From positions 1 through 10,913 of the forward strand of contig CALSCO010001893.1 of NCBI GenBank assembly GCA_943704415.1: a stretch of 10,913 nucleotides of DNA, given 5' to 3'. The notes below the pieces were generated by a model. It ran no database searches. It had not been told where the DNA came from and was given only the letters and a program-made list of their open reading frames with translations. Shown in pieces: positions 6,833 through 10,913 of this stretch (position 1 is its first letter; each line of letters starts with the position of its first letter). The position numbers and the translations under genes are program-made. The stretch comes from Parvularia atlantis. Taxonomy: Eukaryota > Opisthokonta > Rotosphaerida.

Positions 6833-8539
6833 ATGCGCCCAAAGTCTGCGTCATCATCCGCCGCCGAACGGCCGACGGCGAGCGCCGTGCCGGACGGGGC
6901 CGCCGCCGCGTCGCCGCGCTGTGCGGCCGGCGCGCGCCGTGCGGCTGGCCGTGCGCGCCGCGTCGTGTGGCCCATGGCACTCGCGGCGATGGCGGCGGCC
7001 GTGATCAGCGCCGTCGACGCGTCCGTCATCCAGGTGCGGCGGCAAGAACCCGGCGGAGAGCGGCGCGGCTGACACGCGGCGTCGCGGCGTCGTTTCGCGT
7101 GTGTCGCGGGTGCGTTTCGGCCACGTGCAGCTCAAGAACAACGTGACCACGCCCGACCGCGCGGCGATGTTTGGGCCGCTCGTGCGTGCCGAGGGGATCC
7201 GCGGCGTGCTTGTGCCGCTGCGCGCCGTCGACGCCGCGCTCGAGGAGGCGTGCACGTTCAACGCGACGCTCGTGCCGGACGTGCGTCGGTCGTTCGACGC
7301 GGCTCGCGTCACGTGTGCGCTGCTGACGTCGGCGGGCGGGCAGCTGCCGCCGGGGACGACGTGGATTGCGCTGATCCTGCGCGGCACATGCGAGTTCGCC
7401 GACAAGGCGCGCAACGCGCAGCGGATGGGCGCGGCCGCGGCCGTGATCGGCAACAACGTCGCCAACGGCGGCATCGTGCGCATGTTCTCGGAGGGCGACA
7501 CGTCAGACCTGCGCATCCCGTCCGTGTCGATCGCCAAATGTGCGTTGGTGCTGTCTCCTGTGCGCGCGTGCCTGACCGCGTGTGTGTGTGCGCGCCCTTG
7601 CACAGACTCGTACGACGTGCTCGCAAACGAGGCCGCGCCCGTCACCGGAACGTTTGACGAGCTCGTCCTGCTCGTGTACGACGACCCGACGTCGTGGTCG
7701 CTCATGAACGTGCTCGTGCTCATGCTCGTCGTGCCCTCGATCATCTTCGGCGTCATCTACGCGTGCTGGAAAGTGCGTCAGCGCCGGCAACGCCAGCAGG
7801 TGCGCTGTGCTGCGTCCCCCCCCCCCCCCCCCCCCCCCCCCATGCACTGCGCAGCTGACGCACACGCGCCGCCGCAGGACCTCGCGCCCGTGAACGTCGT
7901 CGTCAACCTGCCAATCAAAAAGTTCAGCAAGGCCGCGTTCAAGGAATCGGACCCCGAGACGTGCGCCATCTGCCTGGACGACTTTGTGGACGACGTGCGT
8001 TGCGCTGCGTCCGCGTGCGAGCCGTGCTCATTTGCACGTGTGCGCGAGGCAGGACGAGCTGCGCGTGCTGCCGTGCAAGCACGAGTTCCACAAGGCGTGC
8101 ATCGACCCGTGGCTGATGACGCGGTGCGTGCGGCACACGTGTCTGCTCATATGCGGCTCACTCGCCGGTCGCGTCCGCAGCAAGCGGTACTGCCCGCTGT
8201 GCAAGATGGACGCGTGCCCCGAGGGCACGAGCGCCGCGAGCGAGGCGACTTTGCTGCTGCGGTCGCAGCCCGAGCCGCCGGCGACGGCGACGACGCCCGT
8301 GAGCAGCAGCGGGCCTGCTGATCTGCGGTGCGTCTGCCGCCTCCGCACACGAGCGCACACACACGCTCACACGCGTACATCGCGCGCCATGCAGGCAGCC
8401 GCTGTCGCTCAACTCGGCCGACGACGAGCACCAGGCCGTCCCGCTCACCGAGCATGGCGCGGTCGCGACAGACGGGCCCGGTGCGCACCGCGACGGCGAG
8501 ACGAGGATACGTGTCGCGACCGACGACGGCCCGAGCTAG
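6833..8539 (+). CDS. PA-TM-RING-H2 E3 ubiquitin ligase (RNF13/GRAIL type), 427 aa, 7 exons
   Basis: Exons are 6833-7033, 7131-7539, 7606-7799, 7878-7994, 8053-8123, 8181-8327 and 8395-8539 (TAG stop). Proteins of this type sit in endosomal or other endomembranes and transfer ubiquitin via the cytosolic RING. Order: a hydrophobic signal (MALAAMAAAVISAVDA at 48-63); a PA domain at about 70-230 (MFGPLVRAEGIRGVLV, WIALILRGTCEFADKARNAQ, MGAAAAVIGNN, PSVSIAK); one transmembrane helix at about 237-257; a basic KVRQRRQRQQ; LPIKKFSK; then RING-H2. The zinc ligands are C297, C300, C315, H317, H320, C323, C335 and C338, with spacing as in RNF13. An acidic Ser/Pro/Thr tail follows. The start is uncertain: the ATG at 6833 leaves a 47-residue basic leader before the signal, and the ATG at 6974 would start directly in it. 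Confidence 0.9.
7034..8394 (+). other. The six introns of the RING gene
   Basis: Introns are 7034-7130, 7540-7605, 7800-7877, 7995-8052, 8124-8180 and 8328-8394 (57-97 bp). All begin GTGCG and end AG; most have CTGAC, CTCAC or CTCAT upstream of the acceptor. Phases agree throughout (0, 1, 0, 0, 2, 2), and joins fall in good sequence: VDD-DELRVLPC restores the RING spacing, and R-KRYCPLC restores the last two ligands. For the last intron a second AG four bases on would shift the frame; the first gives an acidic LSLNSADDEHQAVPL tail and is preferred. Confidence 0.88.
7816..7841 (+). repeat. Poly-C tract, 26 bp, inside intron 3 of the RING gene
   Basis: An unbroken run of 26 C lies between the GTGCGC donor at 7800 and the CTGAC branch-like motif near 7855. 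It makes up a third of this 78-bp intron. If the intron were retained it would read as a proline run between the transmembrane segment and the RING. Confidence 0.95.
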
Positions 8540-8618
8540 CTGCTGCACCCTTCCCTGCTCGTCCGCTTGCCCTATACCTATTCCGTCTTCTTTTTTTTCC
8601 ACATCTTGCCCACTCGCG

Positions 8619-9992
8619 ATGCGCACGAAACGCGGCGCCGGGCTGCCGCGCACCAGCACGCTCGTGATCGCGGTCGTCATGCTGCTCGTGCTGCTCAGCG
8701 CGGTGCGTGCACTCTGGCCGTCGCGGTCGTCGCCCGCCGCCGCCCCGACCGCCGTGAGCGGTGCGCGCCGCGCTGACCACGTGGTAACGCACGCTGAAAC
8801 GCGGCGTCGCACGTGCGTCGCAGCCGTCGACGGGCCGCCGCCGCCCTCGAAGCCCGCGCTGCCGCCGATGGTCGCCGCGACGGCAGCAACAACGGCCGCA
8901 GCCGGCGCCGACGTGCCGCTGCCGATGATCGTGACACCGAGCGACAGCCCGCGGCGCGAGCTCGTGCTGCGCTTTGACCGACCGCCGCCCGATCGACTGC
9001 GCGAGACGCCACCGCCGCTGCCGACGCCGGCGGGCGAGGGCAACGCGCCGCGCGTGTTTGTCGTGACGACGTGGGACTGCGGCACGGACCCGGACGCCGG
9101 GTGGCACCAGCTCGTGGCGCAGCGGGCGGCGCGCGATGTGCCGTGGGCGCAGATGCACGTCGTGTTGCATGCCGAGCCCGGGCCGACGCACCGCGCGCAC
9201 GTGCAGACCTGCGCCGCGCTCATGAACGACCTGGCCGAGGTCAGCTACAGCTGGTGGACGCGGCCGTTTGACCCGCGCGACCGCCTCAAGATCCTCGAGG
9301 AGGTCAAGGTCGCGCTGCGCATGGCTCCGCACGACTGGATCGTGCACCTCGACGGCGACGAGCTGCCCGAGCTGCCGCCGTTCGCGACGTGGGCGGCCTT
9401 CGCGGCCGAGCTGGACACGCTCGGCGTGGGCTACGTGCAGGCGACGCTGCGCGACCGCGTGCGGCACGACGGCTCCGTGGCCCCCGTCGACACCAACAAC
9501 GTGCCCGCGTCCTTCTTCGGCCTCGTCTGCGACGTCTCGCGCACGTTCCTCGCGCGCGCCTCGCCACCGCTGCCGCCCGCCGCCGTCGACGCGATACTGC
9601 AGCGTCTCGTTGCGTTCCGCGCGCACCTTCGACCGGCCCGCGACGGCTCGTTCGGCGCGCTCGACGTCGACGACGCGGCCAATTGGGGCCAGCGTGGGAT
9701 GCGTGCCGACCTCTTCGCGCTCTCGCACTTCCGCTGGGTGGATGGCGCCGCCGCGCGGCAGGACGAGCTCGCGGTGCGTCTGGGCGAGCTGCACGGTGCC
9801 GACACGCCGTCTGCTCGTGCGGCGCGTCTATACGCCGACGGGCTGCGCGCGACCAACGGCCGCATCTGCGTCGACTGCCACGAGCTGCAGTGCCGCCCCG
9901 TCGCCGCCGCGCTCGCGCCCGAGATGCCCGCAGCCCTCGCCGCGCGCCTCGGCCGCGACGCCGCCTTCCCGCCGCTCGCGCCGCCGCGCTGA
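8619..9992 (+). CDS. Putative glycosyltransferase, type II membrane protein, 436 aa after splicing
   Basis: The ATG at 8619 is followed by a short basic N-terminus (MRTKRGAG) and a hydrophobic helix at about 14-31 (TLVIAVVMLLVLLSAV), a signal anchor typical of Golgi enzymes. A Pro/Ala/Arg-rich stem of about 90 residues comes next. The globular domain starts near RVFVVTTWDCG and contains WIVHLDGDELPELP, with D224-G-D226-E227. This resembles the metal-binding DxD of GT-A glycosyltransferases, followed by YVQATLRDRVRHDGSVAPVD, a pattern seen in GT2/GT92-like proteins (substrate unknown). The C-terminal part is Ala/Arg-rich with a CVDCHELQC cluster. A 63-bp in-frame intron at 8761-8823 is likely; without splicing the product is 457 aa. 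It lies 79 bp after the RING gene on the same strand. The family is inferred from a few motifs; another GT-A-like or uncharacterised membrane protein is possible. Confidence 0.65.
   Translation: MRTKRGAGLPRTSTLVIAVVMLLVLLSAVRALWPSRSSPAAAPTAVSGARRADHVVTHAETRRRTCVAAVDGPPPPSKPALPPMVAATAATTAAAGADVPLPMIVTPSDSPRRELVLRFDRPPPDRLRETPPPLPTPAGEGNAPRVFVVTTWDCGTDPDAGWHQLVAQRAARDVPWAQMHVVLHAEPGPTHRAHVQTCAALMNDLAEVSYSWWTRPFDPRDRLKILEEVKVALRMAPHDWIVHLDGDELPELPPFATWAAFAAELDTLGVGYVQATLRDRVRHDGSVAPVDTNNVPASFFGLVCDVSRTFLARASPPLPPAAVDAILQRLVAFRAHLRPARDGSFGALDVDDAANWGQRGMRADLFALSHFRWVDGAAARQDELAVRLGELHGADTPSARAARLYADGLRATNGRICVDCHELQCRPVAAALAPEMPAALAARLGRDAAFPPLAPPR
8761..8823 (+). other. Likely in-frame intron of the glycosyltransferase-like gene
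   Basis: It begins GTGCGC after GTGAGCG, contains CTGAC and CTGAA branch-like motifs, and ends GTGCGTCGCAG, matching the other introns of this window. Phase is 1 on both sides. Its 63 bp contain no stop, so the frame stays open and the intron is easy to miss. Removed residues (ADHVVTHAETRRRTC and flanks) differ in style from the surrounding Pro/Ala stem. Confidence 0.7.
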
Positions 9993-10131
9993 TCGGATCC
10001 AGTGAGGCGGCAGGTGTGGCCTCCGTGACAGGTTCGATGTTGCAGCGCGGCCGACCAGGCGATGCAGGCGCATGTGCGGGGTCCCGCACAAGAGCAGCAC
10101 TCGGATGTCGCAAGGACAAAGACAAAGAAGG

Positions 10132-10140
10132 AAAAAAAAA
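10132..10140 (-). terminator. RNA polymerase III terminator (T9)
   Basis: Nine A on the plus strand are nine T on the minus strand, beginning three bases after the last tRNA base. Four or more T directly after a tRNA is the standard pol III stop. Confidence 0.9.
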
Positions 10141-10143
10141 TCA

Positions 10144-10233
10144 GGCTGCAGCGAGGGTCGAACTCGCGACCTTCTCCTTGCATCAGTGACGAAAAACCGG
10201 AGGGAGATGTGATATCCACTACACTATGCAACC
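10144..10233 (-). tRNA. tRNA-Arg (anticodon CCG) with an 18-nt intron
   Basis: The acceptor stem is GGTTGCA (10233-10227) with TGCAGCC (10150-10144), seven pairs including one T-G. The D arm is GTGT/TCAC with loop AGTGGATA. The anticodon stem TCTCC (10207-10203) pairs perfectly with GGAGA (10177-10173). The loop starts CTCCGG, placing U33 at 10201 and anticodon CCG at 10200-10198. An 18-nt insert at 10196-10179 follows position 37, the canonical site of eukaryotic tRNA introns. The variable loop is AGGTC; the T arm GCGAG-TTCGACC-CTCGC is perfect. The mature tRNA is 72 nt before CCA addition, and CCA is not encoded. The internal promoters are an A box at 10226-10216 (TAGTGTAGTGG) and a B box at 10165-10155 (GAGTTCGACCC). 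It decodes CGG. Confidence 0.93.
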
Positions 10234-10259
10234 GCACCATCGTGTGACGTTTTTCGTCA
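10187..10259. repeat. 11-bp inverted repeat between the tRNA intron and its 5' flank
   Basis: TGACGAAAAAC occurs on the plus strand at 10187-10197, covering most of the tRNA intron, and on the minus strand at 10259-10249, 16-26 bp upstream of the tRNA 5' end. The upstream copy is itself part of a small palindrome, TGACG-TTTTT-CGTCA (10245-10259). Whether it affects transcription is unknown. Confidence 0.7.
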
Positions 10260-10679
10260 TATGAGCCGTGCATGCGCGTCTCGCTATGATTCGATCGGTT
10301 GCCAGAGCTGCTCGGCGCACCGCTCGACATCGCGGGCCGGCGTGTGAGCGCGCGCGCCGCGCGCCGTGCGCCAGGCTCGATGCAGCCCGCCGCGCGAGAC
10401 ACGCCTGTCTACGCAGCAGTTAGCCCGTGATCGATGTCGCCCGACGCATTTTTTTCGCACGCCCGTCGCGCGGCATTCGTGCATGCCTCGTCGCTCTCGG
10501 GCGGGCGGGTCCGCATGTCGCGACGCACGCGTGCTGTGCGGTGCGCTGCGTTGTGCCGGGCGTTGTGCGCCGCCTCCGCGCGCGTGCGGAATGGCTGTCG
10601 GCGCGCGCAGGCCAACCGAGACTGCGGTCACGCGACGTCGGCGCGCGGCACAAAACATGCCGCGCACGGCGCCCACCCG

Positions 10680-10682
<3 letters not shown>
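10234..10682. other. Unassigned region upstream of the tRNA gene
   Basis: No firm gene. On the minus strand two intron-like segments occur. One is about 10660-10615 (GTGCGC donor, CGTGACCGCAG end); the other about 10458-10409 (GTGCGA donor, CTAAC branch, TGCGTAG end). The second could lead to an exon ending with CAEQLWQPIES and TAG at 10284. The flanking protein sequence is Arg/Ala-rich without a domain, and I could not fix a consistent phase, so this is only a candidate minus-strand gene. Confidence 0.3.

Positions 10683-10749
<67 letters not shown>
10683..10749. repeat. (TC)n microsatellite, 67 bp
   Basis: A perfect TC dinucleotide run of 33.5 units. The minus-strand frame through it gives alternating Arg-Glu, a by-product of the (GA)n repeat rather than evidence for a protein. 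Confidence 0.97.
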
Positions 10750-10751
<2 letters not shown>

Positions 10752-10913
10752 CCTCCCCTCTTCCCCGAGTGCGCGCCGCTTTTTCCGCCCGCTCGGCGCG
10801 CGCCGCTGCGTTACTGCGGCAGCGCGTTTCAGCTGTTCCATCAACAGCTCGCGCCGCGTTCCTCCGCGCGTCACCCCCGCCCGCGCGTCTCGTTGCCGTC
10901 CGCGGCCCCCCCC
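10750..10913. other. Right-edge sequence ending in poly-C
   Basis: Very GC-rich sequence with no recognisable gene. The window ends in a run of at least eight C (10906-10913). A minus-strand frame starting near 10842 (MEQLKRAAAVTQRR, then basic residues) looks vaguely protein-like but runs into the microsatellite. Confidence 0.4.

Noticed and set aside
10284-10874. Minus-strand 196-codon frame with an Arg-Glu dipeptide repeat
   Set aside because: The repeat is simply the (TC)n microsatellite read on the other strand, and the flanks show no domain. Only its last part is kept as a weak exon candidate.

Overview
This is nuclear DNA from a GC-rich eukaryote with a compact genome, most likely a unicellular one; the sequence does not let me name the lineage. 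The evidence is: 25 modelled introns of 44-97 bp; a nucleolar RRM protein of the Nop4/RBM28 type; a PA-transmembrane-RING ubiquitin ligase; a tRNA gene with an 18-nt intron at the canonical 37/38 site and internal A and B boxes; and many microsatellites and homopolymers. Most introns share a GTGCG 5' splice site, a CTSAC-like branch motif and a GCAG 3' end. These shared signals were used to build the gene models, which are checked by reading-frame phase and protein motifs only.

Layout, left to right. Positions 1-912 are largely unassigned, with one coding-like stretch (494-688, +) and a short tandem repeat. At 913-about 1320 (+) lies what looks like a collapsed ankyrin/TKL-kinase gene: a start codon, one ankyrin-like repeat, then directly the last part of a kinase C-lobe. 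It converges tail-to-tail on a 646-residue TPR protein (3391-1392, -), whose N-terminal part resembles the region after the NTPase in STAND proteins. Only 72 bp upstream lies the 16-exon Nop4/RBM28-like gene (6287-3464, -), with four RRMs, an acidic region with 33 consecutive Asp, and a GR-repeat tail. A 545-bp gap with a poly-C tract and pyrimidine tandem repeats separates it from the divergent seven-exon PA-TM-RING-H2 E3 ligase gene (6833-8539, +). Then, 79 bp further on, comes a type II membrane protein resembling a glycosyltransferase (8619-9992, +). A tRNA-Arg(CCG) gene follows on the minus strand (10233-10144) with a T9 terminator. The last 680 bp holds a (TC)n microsatellite and no gene I can support firmly.

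The genes do not form a pathway. They are independent housekeeping and signalling genes: ribosome assembly (Nop4/RBM28-like), endomembrane ubiquitination (RING), probable Golgi glycosylation and translation (tRNA). I see no phage, transposon, CRISPR or defence system. The points of interest are gene-structure oddities: the shifted 5' splice-site consensus, a GC-AG intron, a 24-nt microexon carrying an RNP1 motif, a degraded kinase gene, and a STAND-like protein with no NTPase domain.
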